From assembly GCA_027943245.1 (NCBI GenBank), contig JANDJZ010000387.1:1-39604 (forward strand): DNA of 39,604 bases, written 5' to 3'. The stretch is from Acanthamoeba sp. SK_2022b. Taxonomy: Eukaryota > Discosea > Longamoebia > Acanthamoebidae. Below, one piece after another: positions 20,866-34,000 of this stretch. Position 1 is the stretch's first letter. Each line of letters starts with the position of its first letter. The position numbers and the translations under genes were made by a program. Under the pieces are notes generated by a model. That model did no database searches. It worked only from the letters and a program-made list of their open reading frames with translations, and was not told the origin of the DNA.

Positions 20866-21003
20866 TTTATAGCCGTCCAACGCCATTGGCCCAACTTTGT
20901 GCGGACTTTTGCCGCGGGCGCTAAGTCCTTTCTCGCCGCTTTAATGCTCTCGCCACAGCAGGCGGCAAGCACAACCCTCGAACCACCAACACGACTTGAG
21001 CAC

Positions 21004-22000
21004 ATGCAGCCGCAGCAAGAACAGAGTATGAGCCAACCGAAAGAGTGGAGCGCCCTAGCCAAGCAGTACAAGGCGTTGGGCAACCTCTCCATCCTCCACG
21101 CCGCCCAGGCTCTCCGACTGCTCCGCCTCACCGACCAAGACCGCTTCGTCGTCGATGTCGCTGCCGGCTTCGGCGCGTTCGCCTTGCAGGCTGCACGCGA
21201 GCTCAAGCGCCTCCATCCTGCTGGTTCAAGCACGGGCGAGGGCAGCGAGGTGAAAGTGCTGGCGACAGACTTTGCCGAAGCCATGGTGGAAGCATGCCAG
21301 TTCGAGGCCGAGCAGGAGGGCCTTGGCGACATCGTGGAGTGCAAGCAGATGGATGGCCAGGTTGTTATCTTGCCCCCAGCCTTGGATGAGAGCATCTACC
21401 AGGACTGACAACTACGGGCATGCAGGACTTGTACGCAATCAAAGACGGGAGCGTGGACGCACTCGGCTGCGTGTTTGGGGTCATGTTCTTCCCTGACCTC
21501 ATCAAGGGTTTCAGGTACGCGACTCCACTCCGCAGAGGCCCCACTCACCCCGCTACTGTCACAGGGAGATGCACAGGGTGCTGCGTAAGGGCGGCCGCGC
21601 AGCCATTGTGGTGTTGAAAGACATGGCCTCTGCGGAGCTGGTGAAACAGCTGGCCTCAACTCTCAGCGCTCATTTCAACATGGCCACGGATAAAGACATG
21701 GCGGCACAGATGGCCAGCGTCGCCTACAAGCTGGCCGACGCACAGGTCTTCAGGTCACGGCTCATCGAGGCTGGCTTCACCGATGAGCAGGTGGTGAGCG
21801 TGGAGCCCTACGAAGATGCCAGCTGGACGGGTTTGGAACCGAACGAGGGCGTCGTGGCGTGGGCGCTCGATAATCCAATGGTGAGAGCTTGCTACCCGCC
21901 CGAGAAGAGGAGCGAGGCGGAGGCCATCTGCAAGCAGGTGATGGCCAACCAAAAGGACAGACTCCGCAACCAATCTCTCATCGCCCTGCTCCAAAAGTGA
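21004..22000 (+). CDS. Class I SAM-dependent methyltransferase, copy 2
   Basis: Three exons (21004-21360, 21426-21514, 21565-22000) encode 293 residues. An in-frame ATG at 20899 would add 35 residues, but 21004 matches the start of the other copy better. SAM motif I is VVDVAAGFGAFALQAA. A second Rossmann strand reads KVLATDFAEAMVEACQ, then GCVFGVMFFPDLI and HRVLRKGGRAAIVV. The substrate is not visible. It is the diverged duplicate of 8847-9843, with the same intron positions and phases, in opposite orientation about 11 kb away. Its upstream block is also shared. It converges on MOB1, with 131 bp between the two stops. Confidence 0.87.
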
Positions 22001-22131
22001 GCTGATGAGCCAAAGCAAAACAAAATGCGATGCCTCGAAAGCAGTTTACAAGCAACAAACAAGAGCACTTCGTATGCACTTTCGAGGACAAGGTCATGGA
22101 TTGCTCTGTGTGGTGAGGTGTGCAGCTGCGC

Positions 22132-22465
22132 TTATTTGGGCCTGGTGAGGTTGTCGATGAGGTCCTGGAGCGGGATCATCTCCTTCTTCTCCACCAGATC
22201 GAATTCGTCGATGAAGTAGTAGAAGTGCTTGAAGCACGTGTTCAGGTGCGCCTCCTCGCCCAACGTCACTGCGCGTTGGTGCCCGCCATTCATCACATTA
22301 TCATCGCCGTCAGTCCCAATCGCCCAGAACATTAACTTCAATTTATGAATATTACAGTAAGAATTTGTAGAGGCTAGAGTACCAATCTTCTGGAAGTGAG
22401 AGTAGTAGATGTGAGCGTACACCCTGAAGAGCCTCTTGAAGATGTTTTTGACCACTGCCCATAGC

Positions 22466-22527
<62 letters not shown>

Positions 22528-23346
22528 GGTCACAGCAACACATGAGTCGGTCTAATGAAAGAGCGCAGCACTGGGTGGACGTGTGGCCTGAGAGAGGAGG
22601 GAGGGCTTTACCCGACAGGAAGTTGCGAGGGAAGGGCACGTCAACGCGCGACGGGAAGATGCTCTCGTCGTCGAGGATGTCCTGCACCCAGGTCATCAGG
22701 TAATCTACGTACTCGGGCGCCGACACCTGCGCACACGTAAAACGCATACGACACCCGCGCACACACCCGCATGGAGTCAGCCCTGTGTGCGTGCGTGCGT
22801 GCGTGCGTGCGCGAGTGGGTCACCTTGATGGGCCTCTTGATTTTGTTGCCGTCGGCCCACAGGTACTCGTACTTGGGACCGGCGGCCATCACCGGACACG
22901 ACTTGGGCGTGCAGAATTCAGTGATGCTGCCGTAGAGCAGGTTGATCTGGTTGAAGAAGTCCACCGTGTTCACGGCCAGCCATTCGTTGATGTCCTCCCG
23001 CTCCGGCAGCTGCACGGCCAGCCGCAGGTCGCCGCTGCCGAGCGTTGCCTTGGCCTTTTGCATTTTAAAATTAAAAAGGAGCATTGAATATTAGTGTTAA
23101 AAAAAAGAAGATGAAGCAGTTTAAATCATTGTATTGATTGAAATATTATGATAACAAAAAAGAGGAAAAAAAGAACGAAAGCGAAAACGAAGATTTAATT
23201 ATTGTGGGGGGGGGCAAGGGCATCTTGCTAAGGAAGAGCACCTGTTTGTGGAGATCGTATCGCTTGGTGCCCCTGGGCTGCTGCTTCTTGGGCCGAAACG
23301 TCTTGCTGGAGTCTCCAAATAGCTTGTCCTTCAGCACTTTCGCCAT
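22132..23346 (-). CDS. MOB1: MOB1 kinase activator
   Basis: Five exons on the minus strand (23346-23242, 23054-22824, 22726-22612, 22454-22383, 22268-22132) encode 219 residues, the usual MOB1 length. Family signatures run the whole length: [99 protein letters not shown] and [16 protein letters not shown]. The zinc site (two Cys in CTPKSC and two His in the later helices) is intact. MOB1 binds and activates NDR/LATS kinases in Hippo and mitotic-exit signalling and in cytokinesis. Upstream, 387 bp separate it from the divergent multicopper-oxidase-like gene. Intron 3 carries a long GT repeat in the sense strand. Confidence 0.97.
22467..22523. repeat. CA/GT microsatellite in MOB1 intron 3
   Basis: About 28 AC units on the plus strand, GT in the MOB1 sense strand, ending shortly before the acceptor GGGCAG. 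Confidence 0.95.
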
Positions 23347-23733
23347 CTTTTTTAGATCAGGTTTTTTCTTCAAAAAACGGGCTTCAGTGTGCAGGCAGGC
23401 AGGATCGATCAATGCAGAGATCACTTCAGATCGGCAGCAATCAATCAAAACAAAACAGCTTTCTTCTTTCTTCGCCGTGTATTAGGTGCCTAGCAACAAG
23501 GCAGCTTTTTGGTTTTTACATCTTTTTTGTCTGTAGCGCTGCTAGTAATGTTGGCTCGGTTTGGCGCGTCATGCGCGCGATTCCCTCTGTTTCGACCATT
23601 TGTTCGATTTTACAAGTACGCCAGATGTCAGGCTGTTGGAATCCTCTTGCTTGTTGAATCTTCTGATCGAAATTACACGCTGCATCTCTTCAGGGACCAC
23701 ACAGCACAAGTGCGATTCGTGGGGCTCACAGCG
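23347..23733. promoter_or_regulatory. Divergent promoter region, MOB1 / multicopper-oxidase-like gene
   Basis: Spacer of 387 bp between divergent starts. No clear TATA or repeat element, and no gene seen. Confidence 0.4.
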
Positions 23734-26185
<2,452 letters not shown>

Positions 26186-26702
26186 AACAAACAGATCAGA
26201 ACTGCGCAGATTAGGTTTGCCAGGTTTCTGTGTACATACATGAACGTTTCATAAAAATATACATCAATTGGAGCAGTCCTTGTTTGGTAAGTGAAGGCGC
26301 CGATTGCCGGTTTGCATGCCCACCAGAGCACGCGCATCCTCAGTCCATAAGTAGGCGCCCTTGTGAAGTGCAACAGCAGACCTCAACAAACACGGCACGG
26401 CTGCAGTGCATCTTGTGACCTTGGAGATGTTGCTTGCTAGGGAAACACGACCTGGAAGCAAGAAGCCCAGCTAGCACTCGGACCTGAGAAGTCAGATGGA
26501 AGTGCGTGTACGGAGTGAAGCCATTTCCATTTTCAGGGAATCGTAGAGTTTGTGCCTAAACAAAGAGGAAATGTTGCCTCTATTGGTCTGGATGAGAAAA
26601 GGCAAGCAAGATAAGGAGCTTTTCATTGGTTTTGCCAGGATGTCGTGTTGGTGTTGTGGTGTTGAATGGATGAACACGAGGGCACCGAATGGACGTTCGG
26701 CC
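26186..26702. other. Convergent 3' spacer, multicopper-oxidase-like gene / serpin
   Basis: The two stops face each other across 517 bp. It should contain both 3' UTRs. I see no gene, RNA or repeat. Confidence 0.4.
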
Positions 26703-28168
26703 TCAGGCGGCAGGATTGCAAACACGCCCGGCAAAGAGGATACACCGCTGGCGCGGGTGGTAGAGCACGCACACAAAGGGCCGGTTGACGACGTAGCGCA
26801 CGGGCCGCGCCGGCCGCGGGCCGCCACCTCTGGCCATCACCACGGCCGTCGCCGCTGCCGCCTCGGTGCCAGACTCGTCCACGCTCATGTACGCCTGGTG
26901 ATGCACCGCCGACACCACCAGCCTACCATCACAAGCCACGCATGCGCGTTCGTTGGTGTCTGCCCTGTGGGCACCGACATCGGAAGGGGGGAGGGAGGGG
27001 TCACCTTTCGCCGGTGCTGGTGAGGCCAGTGAAGTCGGCCAGGATGTCGATGAAAGGCGCGGTCGCGCCGATGTCCTGGATGGCCTGGCTCAGCTCGGCC
27101 GCGTAGCGCAGGCGGAAGCGCGGCAGCTTGAGCTCGACCGGCTCCAGCAGCAGGTCGGCGTGCACACGGGCCAGGCCGCTCATCACTTCCCGCGAGCACA
27201 GCCTCTCGAGGCTGGCCGCCGTGTTGGCGTGGGGCAGGAGGACCAGCATCGTGACGTCGTCGCCCCGGTAGGGCAGCTCGACCACGGCGTGGTGCTCGAA
27301 GCTGCGATGCCGCAGCCGGAGCGAGGGGTGGTGCATCATGGGGACCGTCACCGTGCGGCCCGAGTCACCGAGCAGGTAGAACGACTCCGTGTTGGTCAGC
27401 CGTGTCTCAAAGGCCTTGGCCCACTGGCCCTTGAAGTGGACGGCGTTGGTCAACACCAGGCGCGTGTCGCCCGTAATCGACCTGTCACGCATCGCGCTCG
27501 TTTTAGCCGGGAAAGAGAGCGAGAGCGAGACAGAGAGAGGAGTTTGTGGGTGAAACAGGCGAAGGCGCGGATACCGAGGAGGTAGGAGGTCGGCGATGTG
27601 GCCGCGGGTCTGGCTGGCCACGGCCAGGTTGATGGTGGCGCGCGCCTGCTCGGGGTTGGTGGAGAACGGGAGGTCGCCCGCGATGCCGGCGCCGTGTAGC
27701 TCGGCCGCTCGTGCCGCGAACTCGGGCGCGATCGGACAGTCGTCCCCCACCCACGCCCCGTTGCTCGCAGCCCACTCCACATCTCTCATCTCGCCCACCT
27801 TGGCCCGGGCAGTCAGGAGGGATTGCAGTTCATGAAGGTGAATGTAAAGATGTGTGTACCGCGTTAGAGAGTGCGCCCCACTGACGAACAACGCTAAGAG
27901 TGGCGGACAGGTCATCGCCTGTTGGCTTGGTCGACGAGGTCGCGAGAAGGGCACGAAGCTGGGCGGCGGTCGCCCCACGAGCGCCAAGGAGAGCGAGGCT
28001 CAGCGCCGTGCCCACGGAAAAGGGGGAGAGCAGCACGTTGTCGTGAGAACCACCTTCATCTTTATGGCAGTGCTGGTCTTCTTCTTTACAACCCCTACAT
28101 ATCCTTGCAAACAGGAGAGAAGCCAAGTGTCCCCCAGCCACCTCTTGTTTCGCTTGGTGCTGCCGCAT
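26703..28168 (-). CDS. Serpin (serine protease inhibitor), inhibitory type
   Basis: Four exons on the minus strand (28168-27860, 27798-27575, 27481-27005, 26922-26703) encode 409 residues, a normal serpin length. Signatures: NVLLSPFSVGTALSLAL near the N-terminus, LVLTNAVHFKGQWA (shutter and breach), FEHHAVVELPYRGDD, VHHQAYMSVDESGTEAAAAT and VVNRPFVCVLYHP. The hinge of the reactive-centre loop, ESGTEAAAAT (353-362), has the small residues needed for loop insertion, so it should trap a protease. The likely P1 region is MARGGGPRP (366-374); counting from the hinge and from NRPF gives different P1 positions, so the loop seems about five residues long. No signal peptide is evident, which suggests an intracellular serpin, but a further upstream exon cannot be excluded. 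The start is the first ATG in the conserved frame; an upstream TTG is not used. Confidence 0.93.
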
Positions 28169-28899
28169 TTGGTTCTTCTTAGGCTGGCCGCTAAAGAGGA
28201 CACAAGAAGCATGCACAGCAGCTTTTCGGGCGATCCGTTCACTAAAAAACCGGTCGGCCAAATCAAAATAAAGGAGGTTGCGCTATTGGCCAAAAGCTTA
28301 ATGTCGCGTTGTTGGTGGTTTCGAAGGCAACTTGAAGTAGTAGGGAGGCTAAGATCTATAATGATGACTTGCTGCAAGTGATTAAGCTGCAACATTTGGC
28401 CTTGCATCAATTCTACTGCTCACGTGGTTTGCCATCAGATGGGTGATGCAGGTAGAGAGAGTGGTGCATCACCCATCTGATGGCAAACTACATGAGCAGG
28501 AAACAAAGATCACCCAGACATAGTACAAGTAGACATGGTTGATGAGGATACCACAATTGCATCCCACTGGTGTGCAATTGGATATAAAACATTAAGCTGT
28601 GCCAGGCTGGGGTGTGACCAACGGCATGATGATGATCTATCAGAAGAGGAAGGCAGGACTGATTGGTGGCGAATCTTTTTAATGTAAAGCAGTTTATTGG
28701 TTGGTGGACGATTCCTACTCAAAGGCTCATGAGGCTTTGACTTTGGCGGGCTTCCCCGCTTGAAGACTACCCAACTGCTCTATTAACGACTGCAACCTGT
28801 TGAATATGGAAGCTCGCCATCGATGTATTTTGGGGTGTATGTGAAACATGAATCCATCGAGCAGGTGGAACGTGAAGATCATGACGACCGCGCGCAAAA
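28169..28899. other. Spacer between the serpin start and the Cys-rich gene, with a hairpin
   Basis: No coding frame I can support. It holds the serpin promoter, a 35-bp inverted repeat (28416-28499) and, further on, a TATA-like GGATATAAAAC near 28580 on the plus strand without a gene after it. Confidence 0.4.
28416..28499. repeat. Hairpin: 35-bp inverted repeat with 14-nt loop
   Basis: The arm at 28416-28450 begins CTGCTCACGTGGTTTGCC and the arm at 28465-28499 is its reverse complement with two differences out of 35. The loop is GGTAGAGAGAGTGG. Transcribed from either strand it would fold into a near-perfect stem. Confidence 0.93.
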
Positions 28900-29058
28900 C
28901 TAGTCCCACTTGGCGCCGCAGCCCGAGCACAGCTTGGCCTTGCACTTGTTGCACGAGAAGTAGCCGCTGCCGGACTGCTTGTGCTTGCAGCTCGACGGGT
29001 TGCCGCTCACGCTGTTGGGGGTCTGGTTGCCGCAGCTGTAGCACTTGGCGTATCCCAT
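28900..29058 (-). CDS. Small Cys-rich zinc-ribbon-like protein, 52 residues
   Basis: A single exon from the ATG at 29058 to the TAG at 28900. The protein has CYSCG near the start, a lone Cys at about position 24, then CNKCKAK and CSGCG: three CX2C pairs, enough for one or two zinc sites. It ends right after the last pair (GAKWD). I do not recognise the family; small proteins like this are common in Acanthamoeba-type genomes as zinc-binding or stress proteins, which is inference only. The 5' leader is built of AACCAACAACCACC-type repeats (about 29060-29115). The frame could extend upstream to about 29232, but that part reads as low-complexity N/Q/P/T and then runs into an inverted repeat, so I prefer 29058. 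Confidence 0.65.
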   Translation of the reverse strand: MGYAKCYSCGNQTPNSVSGNPSSCKHKQSGSGYFSCNKCKAKLCSGCGAKWD

Positions 29059-29557
29059 GTTGTTGTTGGTTGCTGGTGTTGGTGGTAACTGGTTGTTGGT
29101 TGAGGTTGGTGGTTGTTGATTGAAAGCAACGCATGCGAGCAAAGCTTTTATCTTGCTGCCAGCGATATTGCCATTGGTCGCCGTTGGGAGCAGCTGAAAC
29201 GGCAAGAGTGGCTCCGTTTCAGCAGCTCCCAATGGCTACCAATGAGGTGCACGACAAAGAGTGGGGAGACCAAAGAGGTGGTTGCAAAGTTGTCATCATT
29301 GGTGGCGCAGACGGATTAATATGAAAATATATGGAAGCTCCAATGAGGCGGAGGCAAGTGACACTTGTTTAAGTCCTTGCCCCCAAAGTCTCGTGCCCCT
29401 ATCCCACCGTGGACCGTGGGTGACTACGGCCAATGTGCGGATCAACATCACCTCTGGCAGAGATGCTCTGCGGCATGCCAGCCACTTCCGCCGCAACCGG
29501 ACAAGGAGACAGCGTTTCAGCGTGAGAGGCCACTTAAGTACAAGGGAGTGATTGCTG
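29059..29557. promoter_or_regulatory. Spacer with the Cys-rich gene promoter and the FtsJ-like gene 3' end
   Basis: Contains the AACCAACAACC repeats of the Cys-rich leader and a 31-bp inverted repeat with CCAAT cores (29172-29244). No further gene seen. Confidence 0.45.
29172..29244. repeat. 31-bp inverted repeat with CCAAT motifs, 11-nt loop
   Basis: Arms 29172-29202 and 29214-29244 match at 28 of 31 positions in inverted orientation. The right arm holds CCCAATGG and ACCAATG, and the left arm their reverse complements. It lies about 115 bp upstream of the Cys-rich ATG, so it may be a symmetric CCAAT promoter element or a hairpin RNA. Confidence 0.85.
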
Positions 29558-31443
29558 TTACTCGACAGTCTTGCGCGCAACAACGGTGCGCTCGTACATG
29601 TTGGCGAGAAGCCACACTACCTCCACGATCTCGAAGCCCGAGAACTGTTCAGCAAAGTTGACCGTGAGCGCCTCGGTCTTCACCTCCAGGTTGACGTCCA
29701 TGCGCCTGCCATGCAATCCACGCTTAACGCTCATGCGCCCAAGAGGCGTGCGCGTGTGCGGCGTATGTACTTGGGGAGTTTCCAGGTCATGACGATGTAG
29801 CCGCCTTTTCGGAGGAGCGGGGCTAGCGGCAGCATGACCTCGATCGCCTGAAGGGCCTCGCACATGTTCATGTCGCACGCCAGCAAGTCCACTGGCGCCT
29901 CTTTCCGCAGCACGTCGAGGCAGTCTAAAAGAAAAAGGGTGTGTGTTGTGTAGATGTAGATGTATTAAATATTTCGCGTGTGCCTACCTTCGACCTTCTT
30001 CTTGATGTGGACGACGTTAGACGGCAGCTCGATTCGAAGCTCGCCAGGGTCGACGCTGATGACCTTCTTCATGAGCGGGCTCAGGTACTGCGTCCTGCGG
30101 CGCACCGGCACAACGCGCGCGTTGAGGCCCACACAACGTTGGACCGAGAAAGACCAGCAGAGGGGAGGAGAGGGGGAGTTAACCAGCCACCAGGAGCGGC
30201 ACCCACGTCGATCGCCGTCCACTGCGAGGTGTCCGCCTCCCTCAGGCAGTTGATCCGCGTGAACACCTCCTACACAGGCGACCGTGGATGACCATCACCG
30301 TCAGTCTCACATGTGTCCAGTTCGTGTCTTGCGCTGTGTTGCGTGCGTGCGTGTGGCGTGGGAATACCTTCATCTTGTGATAGGCACGGGAAACCTTGTC
30401 CATTTGCACAGAGTGCACTCCGTTCTCGGGACTCCTGCTCGCCACACGCGATATGTGTGTCAGGCCAACGACGCCGAAGCGTGCGCATGCAGCCTCAGTC
30501 GTTTGGCTCACGCACAGTCACGCACGCACCAGAAGAGGTCCTTGGGGGCGAGGCTGTAGAAATAGCGGCCGCGCTCTCGGGCGATGGACAGGACGTGGGT
30601 GAAGCTCTTCGGGTGGAGCTGCACCTCGGCCGGCAGCGCGTTCACCACCTCCATTGTCCGCGACTTGGGGAACACGCACAGTCGGAGCACCTAGCCGTCG
30701 TACATACGTCATCATCAGCCGTGCAAGGTCCTCTTTGTACAGCACGCACACGCACACGCACACGCACACGCACACGCACACGCACACGCACACGCACACG
30801 CACACGCAGGGACACGCGCGCTGGGCATGCGGACCTTGTTGGTGTCGATGGCGTCGTGGGCGATGTCGTGTAGGAAATCGAGGTCGCGGGCGGCGTTGGT
30901 GGCGATGTAGAAGGACTTGGCGTAGCGGTAGAGGAACGGGTGCTGAAAGAGTCGCTCCCGCATGAAGGCACCGAAGGCGGGCGAGGGCTGTCGCAGCGAC
31001 GGAGAGGAGGACTCGACGACGCCCACGATGGCAGTAGGCGATGGTGAGGGGACAGGCAGGCGCAAGAAGAGAAGGCACACCGAGTCGAGCACGGCTCGCT
31101 TCCTCTTCCTCTTTTTTTTCTTGCCTTCTGTCGCTACTTCGTCTGTTTGCTGTGGTAAAGAAATAGAATTTATATATATTATATATGATAAATAAAACAA
31201 AATAATTGTAAAGTCGAAAAAGATGGGGTTGGCCTTGTTGAAGATGAGACATACTGGCGCAGGTGGGTGGGGCGCACCGGCACCTCCGGAGGTGCTGGCC
31301 TGGAAGTCGGCTGGCGCTATGGGGAGGCACCCAAAGACTGGGGAGGCCAGGTACTCTTCAAGACGTGAACGCTTGGACTCGTCGCATAAAACCAACAACA
31401 CTTCCTCCTGGGGTAAGGTGCCCACCGTCGGCTGTCGCTCCAT
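29558..31443 (-). CDS. FtsJ/RrmJ-type RNA 2'-O-methyltransferase
   Basis: Nine exons on the minus strand join in phase to 377 residues: 31443-31255, 31149-31081, 30987-30835, 30690-30530, 30434-30368, 30269-30184, 30094-29988, 29924-29771, 29705-29558. The N-terminal 180 residues have no domain I recognise. The C-terminal Rossmann domain starts with VSRAYHKMKEVF (first catalytic Lys), then AIDVGAAPGGWTQYLSP (SAM motif I), VISVDPGEL, LLACDMNMCEAL (catalytic Asp), GGYIVMTWKLPK (second Lys) and MYERTVVARK (catalytic Glu). This is the K-D-K-E tetrad of RrmJ/FtsJ enzymes, which methylate ribose 2'-OH of rRNA, tRNA or mRNA caps. Which RNA is the target cannot be told. A Lys/Arg-rich patch (GKKKKRKRKR) near residue 73 looks like a nuclear or nucleolar signal. 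Confidence 0.85.
30742..30807. repeat. CACACG hexamer microsatellite in the FtsJ-like gene
   Basis: Eleven or so tandem units in the intron between the exons 30987-30835 and 30690-30530; GTGTGC in the sense strand. Confidence 0.92.
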
Positions 31444-31820
31444 CTTCGTTTTCTTACTTCTTTTTTAAGCTGCGGCTTTTTCTCGGATTTCTTTCCATTT
31501 TTTGGGTTTGTCGATAGTGGAGGGCAACTTAGGCACATATGTTGATAGCTGTCTCTTTGGCTTTTTTGATGCAGAGGCCATATAAGGAGTGGAGGCTGGA
31601 GATAAGGGCTGGGGGGACATTGCCTGCTTTTCCTTCTGTGTGGCTATATTCAAGGAGTTGGGTGAAAGAAGGGATGGAGATACTGTGTTTGTTCTGGGTG
31701 GTAAGGCTCATGTCTTTTTTTCTGTTTTTCTCCAGAGGACAGTTAGAGCTGAGGGTATCCTCTTGTGTTGCTTTACTCCACATGCTGGACAGTCCTGGTT
31801 TTTATAGAGCATCTGTTTAG

Positions 31821-32330
31821 CTAGCCATTGAGGGGGGGAGCCTTGATTCCAAGGTTGGCCAGTTGGTCTGCTTCTTCATTTCCATTTGCATAGTTGTTGA
31901 AGTCTCCTGGGAGCATGTTTTTGATTGTTCCCAGTTTCCTATGAAACAGTTCCTCACTTGTGTGGCCCTTCTGTTTTGCTATTTTCTCTTTCTTTTGGAT
32001 GTGGCTGCGTAGGTGTGTATTGTATATTATGTCCTGTTTTTTTTAATGTGTTTCATTTTGGATGATTTTACTGCCTCTTCAATAGCTGGTACTTCCACGG
32101 TGGTGGATATGGGGGCGACCTCTGCTCTAAAGCTTTTGTTTCTGGAGGCCCTCCCCCTGTTTCCTGGAGCAGGACTATGTCCCAGTTTAGTTAACTCAGG
32201 AGGTCCACCTCTTTGATAGCTGAAGGTCTTGTGTTTATGTTTATGGTGGCTATGGTGATCCCAAGCAGCTGTAGCTTGGTTGGTATGGAGTTGTAGTCTA
32301 TTTCAATCCACTGGGATGTTGTCCAGCAGG
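31821..32330 (-). pseudogene. Remnant of a retrotransposon AP-type endonuclease (EEP fold)
   Basis: The minus strand reads GITIATININTRPS, then a TAA at 32193-32191, then LNWDIVLLQETG (QETG about 32166-32155) and, one frame over, LPGDFNNYANGNEEADQL (GDFN at 31907-31896). The N-terminal strand, the QE catalytic motif and the GDFN motif, the last two about 87 codons apart, match the exonuclease-endonuclease-phosphatase domain of LINE-type elements. The internal stop, the frame change between motifs and a further shift near 32300 show it is dead. Upstream on the same strand, LNPVEHATTALSLRFKPD and following residues look like an ORF1/gag end. No reverse transcriptase follows. Confidence 0.55.
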
Positions 32331-33206
32331 TATATTACAGGGCTAGGATAAGTAGTGATGTGGGTTGGGGGTAGTCTCCTTCTCAGGTCAAAGTCCCCAA
32401 TGTTGATGTGGTGAGTGAGTGCAGCCTTGATGGTGTCAGTCTTCCTGATGGCTGGCAATTGTTGATCAGGTTTGAACCTGAGAGATAGGGCAGTTGTGGC
32501 ATGTTCTACTGGGTTGAGAGGTCCTTCATCAATTACACTGGCTCTGTTGTAGAGCTTGCAAAGCCTGTCAAGTGGACAGGTGAAGAGGCACTCGTTGATG
32601 TGCAGGCCAAGAGTCTGCTCTTTCTGGCAGTAGATTGGGTTGTAGGCCCAGCAGCTTGGCCTTCACAAATCTCCTTGATGTTGGCTTTATCTATGTTTTT
32701 TAAAGTGGGGCAACAGCTGCCCATTGCCCCCAATGATACATTTTTTTTTATTTATTTTTTCAATGGTATTACCCTCCTAACCCATTGCCCTCTGGCCTGT
32801 TTGCACGCTCTCTTTCCTCTTCCACCTCTGCCCTCAATCTGCTCAAGCAGTACACCACACAGGTCCTCCACAGTCAACCTTGGCTCATGCCTCTGTGGGC
32901 CTGTCCAGCATGTGGCTTCTGTTGTGTGCCTGCTCCACTTGCCTTGCTCCTCTTCCACCTAGGCTACTTGCACCACTCACTCTGCCCCTAGCCACCTCCA
33001 GCTCTTGCAACTCACCCTCATGCATGCTATCCCTTGCCCTCCCCTTGGTTACAGCATGTGCGCATGTTCTCTCTCTCACTCTCTCTACCTCCCTCCCCTT
33101 TCTTTTAGGAGGAGCCCACAGACATGAATAGGAAGCCAATGCCCACAACAGACAGTGATCCTTCTGGTCCCCCTGCCATATACATACACCTTCCACAGCA
33201 GCTATC

Positions 33207-34000
33207 TTGCTGGCATCCCAGAATAACTTGCGTTTCAGGAAACACCAATCAAAGGGACGTCCAGGCAAGGAGTCCCAGAGGAGAGGGAAGTGGAAGAGAT
33301 GCCAGGAGAAGCGACATGCACATGCCATTGCCCACCAGGCTGCACAGCTCACAGCAACCAAAGATGAGCTTGCCACAATCTCAACTGCCCTGTCCTTCCT
33401 GTCAAATATTGCACCAGGGCTCAAGGACGATAATCTCCTATCCTTTGACACTGTGCATGCTGCACATGCTGCCCAGGTTGAGGAAGAGGGCTTCATATGA
33501 TGAGTGTGGCCAAGAAGAGTGATGGATATAAAGAGCTTGCTCCTGGCACAGCATGCCTCCTACAGGATGAGTTTGTTCTGGTACACCTTCACAATGACAG
33601 CTACCTGTCTGGTACTTCCTTCCTCCATGTGTGTAGTGTGATGTGTTCTTGTTCCTTTGATGGTTCCCTCTATATACAGAAAAGGACTGGTCTGGACTTG
33701 TATGCCAGCTTCAGCAGGTCAAGGAGATTGTGCAACCTCTAAGTTGCAGTTCAATCAATGACAGGGCCAGACCCTACAAGAAACGCAAGCAGGGCTTACA
33801 GTCCTACCTTATCAAGCAAGTACTGGACCAGGAAGCTGGAGCAGATCATGTACCACATCAACCCTCAAGCAGCTGTGAATCAGTACTCACTTTACAATCT
33901 TCACTCTTTGCTGGACATGGTGGCTTCATACCTACATGCTGCTCATCAGGATGCAGTTTGCAGCAGCAAAGGATGTGCCCCTGTTTCCCCAGACTGATAC
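33207..34000 (+). pseudogene. Unidentified broken plus-strand frames
   Basis: Three adjacent frames (33207-33500, 33497-33742, 33758-33997) look peptide-like: a basic segment followed by a helix-rich part (KDELATISTALSFLSNIAPG), then KELAPGTACLLQDEFVLV, then TRKLEQIMYHINPQAAVNQY. They are separated by stops and frame changes and I cannot join them with convincing introns. No domain recognised; most likely an old mobile-element gene. Confidence 0.3.

Noticed and set aside
28169..28261. An upstream extension of the serpin frame to 28261
   Set aside because: That start would be TTG, not ATG. The first ATG in the conserved frame is at 28168.
31850..31915. Reading GNEEADQLANLG as an RNase H C-terminal motif
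   Set aside because: It directly follows GDFN at the distance from QETG expected for an AP endonuclease, and no other RNase H motif is near.
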